DNA of 64,000 nucleotides from Aquila chrysaetos chrysaetos (taxonomy: Eukaryota > Chordata > Aves > Accipitriformes > Accipitridae), in the NCBI RefSeq assembly GCF_900496995.4, contig NC_044011.1, forward strand, positions 11,936,041 to 12,000,040, written 5' to 3'. Made by a program: the position numbers and the translations under genes. The notes under the pieces are model-generated. The model was not told the origin of the DNA. It saw only the letters and a program-made list of their open reading frames with translations, and did not search any database. Shown here one piece after another: positions 1 through 12,306 of the stretch. Positions within the stretch are counted from its first letter, which is position 1, and the number at the start of each line of letters is the position of its first letter.

Positions 1-599
1 CACACCACAAAAAGGAAAAATATCATCCTCTGAATGTCATGGCCCAGCAGGCAAATGAGCAGGATGCTATTTAAACTGTGAAGTAATGTGCACACCTACA
101 GCTCAAATGTTCTTCATCAAGCTTCATATCATCATGAAGTTGATGGCAGGCAAAATATGTTGTATAACCTCTTGCAAGAAGTGAGACACAAATCCCAACA
201 TAAGGAAAGAAAAGGATAAGAACTCTTTATTTTTCCTCAAGACTGATTTTCTGCTCTTTCCCAAATGGAGGAGGGGAGAGGGAAGAAAAGTTCATTCAAA
301 GGATAAAGAAAATTTGTGGGAAGTCAGAATAAGTACCACCAAATTGAACAAGCAGTTTAACTCAGTGTCCTAATGAATTAATAGATACAAATACCAGCAG
401 CAGATGCTGGAACACAGTAGCAAACAGCTGGGTGGCACATTGTGTCCATTACAAAATAGACAAGGAAAAACAATGGGGTTATCTTTAATTTTCACATTAC
501 TATAATTTTAATCATGTCGTTTATGTCAATTCACAGACAAGAAGGACCATAGGTAACATGATGGGTGACATTATTCAGCATCTTCCAGGTAAGGGGGGG

Positions 600-665
600 T
601 TTATTACTATTCTTACTACTATCACTGTTAATTACTATTGCTGTTGCTATTACTATTTATTACTG
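600..665. repeat. Imperfect TTA/CTA trinucleotide tract
   Basis: The tract is built from TTACTAT, CTACTATCA and GTTGCTATTAC units, an interrupted ACT/ATT-type microsatellite of 66 bases. Confidence 0.7.
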
Positions 666-699
666 GCCACAGATGTGCCAGAAGAACAAGGGCAGTAAT

Positions 700-712
700 T
701 GTGTGTGTGTGT
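700..712. repeat. (TG) microsatellite
   Basis: A run of TG dinucleotides of 13 bases. Confidence 0.8.
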
Positions 713-1339
713 CCTCCTAAAAATTAAATCTTACTGCATTTTGGGTCATTTAGTAACACCAATAACTTCATATACAGTAACTAAGCATGTAAAAAAGATA
801 TAAAAAAGAAAAATAAAAAATCAATTTTATGTGTTTTCTTACAGGTAACAAAACCAGTTATGAGTGACCCAAAAGTCAGTAAGTCAAAACCAAATCATCA
901 TGCAAATACATCGCAGTACGAATTTCCTCATGTCATTGGTAAGCAAGCTCAATAACTGGTTTAATGAACTCAGTCACAGATGGAGACTACACTGGAGACT
1001 TTTCAGAAGCAATTCTAAGTCCTTCTCAAAAAGTAACTGTGTCAGGTATTTGGGGACTAAAATTCACGTAAGAACCCACCTTGAGAGGACACAGAATTGA
1101 TTGCACGTATCCGTGCCTCATACAGCTGTTTGTCAAAGCAGAGGGAGCAGGGAGGGGAAATGATGGTTTGCACCTGAAAGGGCACTGCTTGTTAATTCCT
1201 GCTGGTTTCATTCTGGGGGGGGGAATAATCCCCTCTCAGGCAGTGTTCTAAAAAGTGAGACAAATAGACTGGGCTACAGTCCTTTTTTCTTAATAATCTA
1301 ACATTTTTTCTCTATAAACCCCTCTCAAAATGGGCTTGC

Positions 1340-1820
1340 AGGGAGACACCCACGTTGAGCTCCCATCGCTCTGCCAGGCGCTGGCCGCAGGGGCCTCTGC
1401 TTCCCACCGTATCTTAGCCCAGACAGCAGGCTGCTTGCGGCGGAGCGGACATTTTCTGGACTCTTGGCTCTAATTTGGGTTTAAGATCCTCTGCAGTCTA
1501 CAAGGCACCCCATCGCTGGCTGGAAAAGGAGGTGTCACGGAGGGAGGAGGCATTGCTGGCTGAGTGCTCCCATCGCTGGCTAAGCTGCGCAACGGGCGGG
1601 GATGGAAATGAGGCACCAGCTGTGTTTCCTGCAGGACCTGGTCCCATTCAGGGACACATTTTCAGCCACCCCATGAGCTGCATCCTCAGGGGACTCCTGT
1701 GCCCCGGTCCCGGCTCGCACAGAAGTTTTGGCAGAAGCCAGGCCAGCAGCACCCTGCTGTCCCTGCTGCAGAGCTGCTGCCGTGCCGGGGACAGCTTTAG
1801 GCAAGCTTGCTCTCAAACTT
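1340..1820. other. Local GC-rich block with a repeated CCCATCGCTGGCT motif
   Basis: The block is clearly richer in G+C and CpG than its flanks. A related motif occurs at 1362 (CCCATCGCT), 1508 (CCCATCGCTGGCTGG), 1552 (CATTGCTGGCTGAG) and 1569 (CCCATCGCTGGCT). Open frames on both strands (1475-1828 +, 1849-1580 -) are explained by low stop-codon density and resemble nothing I know. It could be a small CpG island or a decayed repeat; no function is assigned. Confidence 0.35.
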
Positions 1821-2390
1821 GGATCTAAATGCCTTAAGTCTACTGACATCTCATTTCAGGCTCTCCTGCCTGATATACTATTCTGAGCTCAGGTTTTCTG
1901 ACTCTTAGTTCAACCATCCTTTCTAATAAATTCTAAAACAACATTTTTATTGTTGTTGTCATTATTTAGAAAGTTTCATTTGATCCTCACAGTTGTCCCC
2001 GAAACTTTCATATCACTCAATCTTTGAACTATTTTTTGGCTGGGAAATTGCAGTTGATGCCTTGTTTTGTTTTTCTTCTTGAGCAAATGACCTCTGCTCT
2101 TTTTGCTATTCATAAGGACATTCCACATATCACTGGTGATACAGGCCTGAAGTCCAGATCCAGCACAGAGAAATGGCTCCAATCCTTCATACAAGATGAG
2201 GCTTCGGGTTAAGGAACACTCTACCAAATCACAGGTGCACCAGTAAAATTCCTTTTTCTGTGATTTTGCTGCAGTGCAATAATTTTTTCCCATTAAGAAA
2301 ATATATGATGAATGATCAGGTTATTTTTATTCTAAATTGTATTTTACATGAGGCAGTCATCAGCAAAGTGAGGATTCAAGAGTTTCGGTG

Positions 2391-2485
2391 TTTAAAGCCA
2401 GAAGGAATCATTAGATCATCTAGTCAGGCTTCTGAAATATCACAGGCCATTAAGTTTCATGCCAGTATCTTATATTAAATCCAAA
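2391..2485 (-). mobile_element. Old CR1 3'-end fragment
   Basis: The plus strand reads GCCAGAAGGAATCATTAGAT followed by CATCTAGTCAGGCTTCTG and CACAGGCCATTAAGTTTCA. This is the reverse complement of the GGTCAGACTAGATGATC 3' region of the older sauropsid CR1 type. It is diverged and lacks coding sequence; the ends are approximate. Confidence 0.65.
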
Positions 2486-4472
2486 GGCTTTAGAAAAACT
2501 AAAGAATTTCAGGTGCTCGCATCTGTTGAGGAGATTAAACTGCATGTTGCAGGTAGAATACCAGAGAGACCAAGTCAGTGCCAGAGGAGTCGTGAACGGC
2601 AGAGAATTGATTAGGTGCAGGATGTTCCCAGAAAGCAAATAGTGCCCTCATCACTGAGGAAAGTAAAACACATCTGTCGATCTTCCCTGGGAGTTAAGCT
2701 TCATTTCTGACCCCCAGCCTGAGCGTGTTGGGGGCAAAGTAAGAAATCTGTATCAGCAAAACAAGGGTTAACAGAGCAACCAGGTCCCACTGACTTGAGA
2801 AACAAGGGAGATCCCCATTGCAGTCAGCCTAACTGTCCCACAGAGCCTGTAGCATTTTGTTAAGACACAGCATTAAAGCCTCCCTTTTAAGAAAGTTTTC
2901 TAGATGATCCTTTTTCAGATGGGAAATCAAGTCTGCACGAAGAAAGTCAATTGAAAGACTTGGCTGCACTTCCTCGGTAGCACCGGCTGGTGGAGAGTTG
3001 GCTGAGGCAACTGGATGAACGCACAGTCCTCATCCAGGACCCAATAGTCCCACTGGCTGGATCCTCCTCCAGCTACAACTCTCCAAGAATGGTGAGCTTG
3101 GAGTTCAGATCACACTTTAAAGAAAACCCTGTTCATATTCACAGCTTTTATCATCTCTGGACTTTTTAAGGTTTACAAAATCTGAATATATTTAACAGTC
3201 AGCAACCCCAGGCTATGGAATGGCATCAAGTGAGTGGGAAAATGTACAGGAAAATTATTTCCTAGGGAAGGCAACAGAGGAATGAGCATCTTGTCGAAGT
3301 GCCCAAAACAGCTACCAATTAGGGTATACGTTTATTGAATATTCATCGGCTCCATCCTGCTATAGGCTTCAAATACTTAACATGAAACTGCACCCTACCT
3401 CATAGTGATTCCAAAGGGGTTGACAGATCCCTAAAATCCAGAAGACAGATAAGACATCAGAAAGCAAATGCTAGCCAGATGGATATGGGCAAACCTTCAT
3501 CATAATCATCTCACAGTGAGGTAGCTGCATTCAAGACAATTGCTCAAGTGAAGAGCTACTTTGTCATCTCACTGCATCAAGACCCATTTTCTTTGATTAC
3601 AGCTAAAATCTATGTGCTCTGTTGATTCAGGAGCTCTCAATGTATTTCTTAAGTGCTACTTTTTGATTATTGAGCAAGGATAAAGTAAACAGTGAATGTT
3701 CTTGGAGTACCAAAGTCATCCTTCTGGATTGTAAGTGAGCAGGAGTCACCGAAGTCTGGCAGGCACCCATGGGGTGCATAAAATGGAATATTCAATATTC
3801 TGTTAATATCCCCTTGCCTTCGAGGGATCCTCCTGTACATTTGCAATGGGTCATCAGCCACTTTGCTTGCTGCCTTGAAGTAGAGTGGTAACCCATACAA
3901 AAGCAAACCACAGCAGGATTCCAGTTCCTGAAAGGACAGGGGAGCAAAGTTTCTACCTGATATATTGAACATACTGAGTCTTTACTCAATTAATTTCTCA
4001 GAGCTGGCAGGACATAGTTTATGCTAGGGGGAAAGTGACCTTAACACCTCTTATCAATGTCTCTGCAGAGATCAGCCCTTGATTTGAACCTTTGGCTCAT
4101 TTGTCAACTTTGTGCATGTTAGAGGAAATGACTCTGGGCAGCTACACTGGTGGGCTGTGGTATCATGTGAATTCACTCTCCAAGCTCCCTGAGCAACAAG
4201 GTGCACTGAAACAAAGATGTGACTGGTGTTTAGTTCAGCCTGTAAATGAATAACAGCAAAATGTCATCCAGTGCTTCAGAATGAAATAAAATAATTCCTT
4301 TGGACAGACCGATCTAATTTTATCAGCATTGACTTAAGCGGCAGGTCAGGGTGGAAGTCTTTTGAAATTTCTGTGTTGGAGCAGGAGAGATTTGCCAGTC
4401 AATATACAAATAAACTCTACTCAAGATTTATCTTCTCTGACAGATTATTAGGCAGTGGAATCCGTAGGTGAA
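2486..4472. other. Intergenic, no gene recognised
   Basis: Nothing supported. Overlapping minus-strand frames at 3667-3989 (up to 101 codons) have no known motif. Confidence 0.6.
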
Positions 4473-4534
4473 ATTTCATGGCTTGTGGTATCCAGGAGGT
4501 CAGACTAGATGATGATAATGGTGTGTTCTGAACC
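4473..4534 (+). mobile_element. Old CR1 3'-end fragment
   Basis: It contains GGCTTGTGGTATCCAGGAGG followed by TCAGACTAGATGATGATAAT and a degraded GGTCCCTTCTG-like end. This is the same old CR1 type as the copy at 2391-2485, in the opposite orientation. It is short and diverged. Confidence 0.65.
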
Positions 4535-7500
4535 AAAAAAATATCCATGGCTATTATCACAGAGAACACGCTATTTTAAAATTGATAAAAAAATTGGTGA
4601 ATTGAGTGAAGGAAAGAATATTGCAGTAAGAGTGGAACAGATAATTTAATCTTTGTTAGTATTTCTCTATTCTTGCCAGATTTTGTCTCTGCTTTGCAAG
4701 AGAAGAAAACACCACAATCCTTTCCTTTCTCCCACACATGTTCTGTTTCAACATGAAGTCAAGAAGAGCGACCTCAGGTCTGCACAACTGGAGCCAAGGG
4801 CTGGGACTGCAGGTTGAAAACTCATAAAGCAGTAAAAGCCATTTTAGTTGTAACATATATGAAAAGAAAGAACAGATTCAAACAGCTGATTGCACTGTAA
4901 AACTTCTTAAAATCTTGTTCTATTTTTTTCCAAAGCTTTGGTTAAATAGATAATGTATTGATAAATTTCCATGAATCCTGTTCCTAATTTTTCTGCACAC
5001 AATGCAATCAAATATTCTGTTTCATTTATTACTTTATATTGTTTAGACATATCCATAACAGGTCATTCTTGATATTTATGTGCATACAATTCATTGCAGG
5101 CCACACTCAGTAATATGTATAAATTCTGAGGGTTATTTCCCTTTCATATGTGATCAGGGAGTAACTGAACTCTTCATATCCTGCTATTGTGAAATGGAGT
5201 GAGCACTTGCCTCTGTTGCACAGGCGGTGAAGAATCCCAGCAGAAGGAGCGCAGGGCCATTTCAGAGCTGTTGTTCCACATCCTCCCCTTACCCACCAAA
5301 ACCAAGTCCCATGCTGCAGATCTGGCTTGCCGTGGATGAAACTCTATCCTCACTTACTGGCTCCAGCCACCCTCAAACACAGTTGAGGAACCCCTTAGCC
5401 TAGAGCATTGGCAAAGCAGACTCCTACCTTAACAAGACAGCTGGTGTAAATTAGATTTTTCTGCAAATAAACTATTTTCATCCTATCTTTTTTAGAGTTT
5501 CTATGTAGTTAGCAAGCTACCTAAAACTTGAAAACCAGCATTTTTTGTGTCAAGAAGAAAAAACTTATCATTTTCAGAGATCCATCCTTCATGTTCCCAG
5601 GTGGCAGTGAGAGCCAGGGCTCTAACTGCATAGCTAGGACTCACAGACTACCTCCTATTCTACAGATGATGAGTGAAAAAATGGTTATTAAAATAGAAAG
5701 TGTAAAGCAATAGCATATTTTCACCCAGTTCAAAGAGAGGCATTAAAATGTAAGACCAACTATTGCCATTCCAGGCAACTGCACAAGAGACTTCCAGCTT
5801 GCAATTGTCCACAGCATCCCTATCCCACATTTATCACCCTAGGTACCGAGACAAACCTCACCAAACTTTGGATCTGCAAGAACAGATCATAAGCTACTAG
5901 GAGACTGGGTCATAGGAAATCAAACCACCTTCCCCACTTTCATCTGCAAAACCAAGCTACGCATCAAAGTACTCCTCACTCCCTCCTGGTGACCAGCAGA
6001 AGCCTTGAAGCAATGGGAAAGCAATGGCAGCTCTAACAGGACCGACACTCCCAGAGCAGGGTTTGATCGAGCTAGAGACTGAGGAGCTCAAAGCCAATTC
6101 TGTGAGCTCAGAAATGCTTGTGGTGGAACTTAATGAGAGGCTTTTCTTGATGAAAATTGGCAGCTGGTGACAAGTTCAGTGATTTTGAAGGGATGTATTG
6201 TGAGGGAATATGCAAACAGCATTAACAAGGGCCTACTCAGTTTTTATGTGTGTCTCTGTCTACACAACAACTCTGATTAGGTAAAGATAATAATAGCTGT
6301 TTGTCTTTGAAGGTACACATCTCAGCTGGGAGCTTTACATCTTGGCAACAGCACAGAATAATTTCTTTTAAGAGTGTTAAGCGTCAGTGCTTCCAAAACT
6401 GGAAGAGATAGATATCTATTTACTCTCATGCCACAAAAATCCATGTGAAAAATTGGTGACAGGTTCTTTTTTTTAAAAAGGCAGTAACATATAGCACTGA
6501 TATCATAACCTTGGGCTCCTAGTCATTTCAAAGGATCCATCGACTTCATAAACTCAAATAGAGACAAAAGTATCTTAACACACTTCATTTTAGCTAAAGT
6601 GGAAAAGCAGCTAAAAAAGTGACAAATGTTATGTTCCTAAAATTGGAAATTGAGTCATTTGGACAAACTGTGACACTCTTGTCTCTCTCCCTGGCAATCA
6701 GAAGGCAAAATGTCAGCTATTTTCTCTAAAAAAGGAACAACAGGCTAGATGTTAATTCTTGACCCCTATGGCTCACCAGGGATTGTCTTACTGCAGATGA
6801 CTCACATGACAGACAACTTTTATCAGCGCCAAATCTAAGTTGTCTTTTAGCAGCATGTTGTCAAGGACCATGATCAAAATCACACCCTTACTTCTTTTTT
6901 TTCCCCAAAGTTATTATGCATTTGCAGTGTCCTTGGAATAGCCTGCCCATGCTCCAGAGCAAGGCTTCAAAACCACCCAGGCAGAGCTCCCAGACAGTCC
7001 ATTTCACTTTTACTGAACACAAGTCAAAGTGGGCTTGTTGCTCTCCTCTTCTAGTGCAAAATGAACAATAAAGATTAGATAGATTTGATTATGCTGTGCC
7101 ATTTTTTCCTAGTGACCAGAACTCTCTCTAGTTTCCCAATTCTGCATCTGGAGAAATAAAAAAAGATATTCATAACTGCATTTGACAACAAAGTCATGTG
7201 CTGCTTTATTCTTTTTTTTCCTTTCTATTAGTCATTCTAGTCTATACAAAATACGTAACCCACAGAATGTGTATGCTAAGCCATAATTAGGGTGTTTTAC
7301 TTTTTTCATTCTAGCTCTCCTTCTCATACAAATCTTGGTTTGCAGACAGTTTGAAAACAAACAGATTTGAGCATCAAAAAACAGAGTGAGCCAAAACGCC
7401 AGCACAGATGGCCCCAGGTTGGGCCACATCCTCACCAGTTATATATCACAAGACTAAACTCCGTGCTAACAAGTTTTAGTTAGCACAAGTAAGGACGTTG

Positions 7501-10500
7501 TAAGCCAGGAGTAAAAGCAGTATCACATATGGGATTACTGTTATCACAGGCCCCAGGGACTGCATTAATACTCACGTACAGCTGGAGTCAGAAAGGGTTC
7601 TTGGGTTGAGGGACTCTCTTCAATATTTTGTTCATTTGGATGCTTTCCAGTGGCAAGGTTTGCTCTCTCCTCCTGTGGCACCAAGATCTGCTCATCAAAA
7701 GCCTAGGGAAGAACATCTGGTGTCCAGCCCCCAAGCTTTTGGTGTTTTTAACATTTTAAAGCTAAGGTTATAGCAACAGGTACAGTGCGACCACAGTGGT
7801 GAAATGTTTGGTTGGAGGCTTTGATTTCTTTAATTACTTCTTCCTTCAGAGAAATTTGTTTGATTTCTAATGTAAGACATGCATGATACAAAACCACATA
7901 TACAACAGCACATTGCTTCTGACTTTAGACAGCAGTGTTTCTAATCTTGTTTCTTTGTAAGCACTTCCACTGCACATGAAAGGTAGTGATTAGCAGTCAG
8001 GTTTGTGCCAGACAGTGACAGTGCTCTTGCCCGCCTGTTTCTCCCCAAAACCTGCAAATGGACTTGGGCTGGGGTCTGCTACAATTACTGTTACTCCCAC
8101 CCAGAGCACTTCAGATACTTCTGACTAAAAAGTGACGAGTTTCACACTGGTTTTGCCAGGTCTACAAAAGGAAACTAGGAAAATATGTCCAATGCACTCT
8201 CTGCTAAAGCTTCAAGCAAAACTGAATCTCTCATTAGGAGGATGACAAAGCTCCAGACCACAGCATCAGAGCAGTCCTTAGCAGAGCTTTTCCCCATTCT
8301 TTCTACCCTTTCAGGGAATAAAAAACCATCTGTATCAGCTTGGAAGATGGAAGGACACTCATCAAGGAGAGTTTTGCTTTGAATGAAGTGCAGGAAATAG
8401 AGTTATCTCAGGACTCATCTCACTGACTTTAGATGTTTACTTACCTGGAGGTGAGCTGCTTGCCCTTGGCTCCGTTTTCAGTCAGTGAGATTGTAGGGTG
8501 AGTTGCACTCCATTAAGACTGTCTATTTCTGTCACCAAAATCAACTTGGTTCATCCTAAGATGGTTAAGAGTGGTTGAGGGCCTGATCTGGAATAGTGCT
8601 TGTCTCTCTGCATCAGCTACTCAGTGAGTATAGACAACTAGCCTATTTTATATGCTTTATTTTGTATAGCTAAAATAAGATGAAGTGAATTCCACCAGAT
8701 ACTGCTCCTGTTTCATACTAGCTGCTGTGTGAACAATGTTAAAAGCCCTTGCCCATACAGCAGCCTGGGACCTTCCAAATTGTTGAGGTGATTAGGAACA
8801 TGTGTTCTGCTGGCTGCTGGTTAGGGCCATGCTTGTAGATCATTTGGTACTTGTGAAAATCCCACCTGTTTCAAGCCTACGCCCAGACTGGACTTGTTTT
8901 TGTAACTTTAAAACATTTTCAGAACTTTCAAAAAAACCCTCCAATTACTACGCTGCTGAGAAAGACTGAAAATCCCAGGTCCAATGTTGGTGTCAGTTCC
9001 AGTTATGTAAGCCAGTGGATTGACACTTGCCTGGCTGAAATCAGCATCTTCATTTTATCAGAGCTGCAACGCTGTTTGCCACTGTTTCTCCTAATGACCT
9101 CAGTATTTTTTCCTTTACCTGGTTATTTAGTATGTCTGATATACCAGAAGGAGAGGGCATTCCACACTGCCCATAAAAATGTGCTATGCTGTTCTGGTAT
9201 ATTTTACGTGTGAACAGTCCTGGAGGCAGAAAAACTCTGGTCAACCTCTTTCTTCTCAGTTTAAACATCATGTCTCCAGTTATCACAATGAGCTGTCAAG
9301 CATTGATGGAAACTTTTCATTTTAATTACATTCAATAACTCCTCTAATTACTGTATTATTAATTTTCTTCTATGTATTATTGGAAACCCAGATTCAGTGT
9401 TGTGATAAAAGTATGAAGTGAATAAGCTCCACAGAAAGGCAAGACTGCAGGAAGCTAAAGACAGACTTTTGGGCCTCTTTTTTCTGAGAAGTACAAGCTT
9501 TAGGCAATTTTGTGGTTGGTTCTCTCATTAATTTCACCTAACACCTTTGAACATGAACGCCTTCACTCATTTTCTGCTCATGAACCACAAACATTCCAAC
9601 TTTCAAACCATAAGTGTCCAGGTCAAGACTGAAAACTTAATGGCCATTTCTACCATGTAAAATATGTTTGCAGGGGAAACGCAGACAGACTCTCAACATC
9701 AAAAAAAACTTTACAAAAACAGAAATGAGAAAGAAATGCAACAAGGACATGTCAGATAAAACTGGAAGCTGTTCATGTGGCCAAATTATTAAAACCGACG
9801 TGTCATTAGTGAGACATGCCCTTCAGCCAGACTCCCAAGTTAGGAAATTTCAGAAACACACTTGAAGTTCCATATGTCCTTAAGAGCTGTGGACACTTAC
9901 AAGGCTTGCTTTAGGTGTTTTTCTGAATAGGAACGGGGTTGCTTCCAGCCATGACATAAGAAAATTTTTAAAACTTCCAGTGAGAATTGCTGAGAAATCA
10001 CATGATAGATGAGGTCCTGTTCAATAAGGCAGTTGTCATCTTTGGAAAAAGGTCTTGAAGCACTCCAGTGTTGTGATAACAGCTGCCTGAGTATTTACAG
10101 CAATGCGTGTGGTTGTATAGAGGGCAACGAGGAACAGTTATACGTTGAAATGGATCTCACATAAAAACAGTACAAGATTTGTGGTCCAGGCTAAAGAAGT
10201 ATGTGATACTGCGTAAACAAATCCTGTGGCTGATTTTATCCACGCACTGCCTGATGTTTTGAACAAGGCTGTTCCTGTGCCAGAGGACCCCAGCAGCATT
10301 GCTGAACTAGCAATGCTAGTGACCTTCACGTAGCAAGTGGGTTTAAGGATGTAGAGAAGAAATAGGGAAAGACAGATTATTGGGAGCAAAAGGGAATTTC
10401 AAAAAGGCAACAAAAATAATACATCTTTTAAAAAAAGGTGGATTTTTTATATCATTCCTTTTCCCTGACTGGCTTGTTGTCAGTGAGTGGAGTCTCTATG

Positions 10501-12261
10501 TGTTTTCCTCACATGGGAACACAAACACTTCTCCTACTGCCTCTACTTACTGCACCAGCCAACAGAACCATGAGCTGTTCAGGGCTAGATCCTGCTACAG
10601 AGGAAAATACAGTTTCGGGGTGTACAGAGGTCAGAATCCATCCCTCGGAAAGGTGAAATGCCAGAGACAGGAAAACCTCAGGTTCACATCTACTGAAGAG
10701 TCAGATAACAGCAGCTGGGTCATCAGTTGCAAGAACAGCTTTATCAATACTAAGATGTTTTGCCAATTAATCCTCTCTGAGCTTTACCTAAGATTGGAGA
10801 GTCTACAGAAACTTAGCAGAGACTAACAGGAAGAAAAGGAAAGCCTCTGAAACAGGCTAAGTATGTCACTGAAAAGCTGATAATCTCCTTGACACACAGA
10901 GAAACTGAACAGCTCAGCCTGCCTCTTTCTACCCAAATTGGAGTTAGCTGAACTGACATAAACCATAAACAATGTCATCCACATTGGCTTTTTAACAGTT
11001 TTTAACCATTTGCCTTGAGCAGTAGTCCCTTGATACTGTGTGGTCACTATTTCTGCAAGGAGACATGAAGATTCCCAGTGCCTCAGTGCCCCACTTACAA
11101 AATGGATAACATTGATACTAGTGATGAAGACGACCTCAGGGATGATACAGATCGTCCCCCTTCTCTGTGCAGATTGCCTCTACATCATACCACTTCTGAT
11201 ATCCCTCTCTTTGCTGAGGGAGTGCAAACAGTAGCACACCTGGAGCTGGACTTGCGGGTGAAAAGGCAGTACGAGATGCTGACATGCTTTGGAATATTTG
11301 GGTAAAAGGCACCGTAGGAGTACAAGCAATTACTTTTACCATATATTTTGGCTTTTGATTCTAACTATTAAACGAATCAGCTGGTATAGGGCCTCCAGGT
11401 CCAGGTGCATTTCCCTCCTTGTGTGGATAGTGGGTCAGTGTTTAGTTTTGCACTTGGTAGCTGTTTAGCTGCTATGTATTCCTCAGCAGAGTACCTGTGC
11501 CAATTAAGTATCACGTGGTGAGCTGGTTATAAAACACTTATTGCCTCTTCCATGAATGTACACTGTATGTGTTCCCATGGCGTTATATTCAGGGGCTTTG
11601 GCATTTCTGCACCTGTATGCTAATGACACATTTTAAGTGAGACTTTTTACTCCTGTTTTCTTCCATTAGTCACTTTACAATGCTTTGAAAAGACAGGCTT
11701 TCAGTGCACTCCCACGGGCATGGGGGGTGACAGGCACTACTAGATAATGGCTTTGACAGCTTTCAAACAGGAGTTGCTCAGGAGTAACTAGTAAATCCAA
11801 ATGTCCATGGTATGTTCCTTATCACAAGATGTCACTACAGCTCTCCTGGTCTAAGCACCTTCATTTTGCAATTCTGTTACACGTTCCCATTTTTCTACTA
11901 TGGAGTCATTATTTGTGATACTACTTGTCTCTTCTGTTGCAATAAAAATATGAGGTAAGACTCATTTTGGACTGTAAAATTACCCCCCACAAAAATCAGA
12001 AAAAAGTTTCAAAACGAACAGGCATGCGAACAGCACAGTGGATCTATAGACAGCTAAGTCACAGGAACTTTGCCCCAGAGCTTCTTACACTGACGCAAAG
12101 TTCCCCTGCAAGTTTATTCTCCAGTGAACATAAATGCTCATGCAGAAAGGACTGGGCAAGGCACTAGTTTGGACACAAGTATCCCGTGCACACCACAACT
12201 CATTGCTGTTCTTGTTAGTGGTACTGTACTGGTTCTATGACTATGATGGGAAAGGGGAAGA
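4535..12261. other. Intergenic, no gene recognised
   Basis: Mostly featureless AT-rich sequence between two CR1 copies. The longest open frame (10380-10826 +, 148 codons) looks random in composition. A short acidic frame at 11078-11305 (+) is discussed among the findings. Confidence 0.6.
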
Positions 12262-12306
12262 ATCATAGAATCATAGAATCATTTAGATTGGAAAAGACCT
12301 TCAAGA

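Larger units (their letters stand above)
1..2390. other. Intergenic, no gene recognised
   Basis: AT-rich DNA with the microsatellites at 600-712 and the GC-rich block at 1340-1820. Short open frames lack coding features. Confidence 0.6.

Noticed and set aside
3667..3989. Overlapping minus-strand frames up to 101 codons
   Set aside because: Briefly considered as an exon, but no family is recognised and there is no clear splice-site pair.
10380..10826. 148-codon plus-strand open frame
   Set aside because: Composition looks random, with no motif, no recognisable homology and no splice or promoter context; expected by chance in 64 kb.
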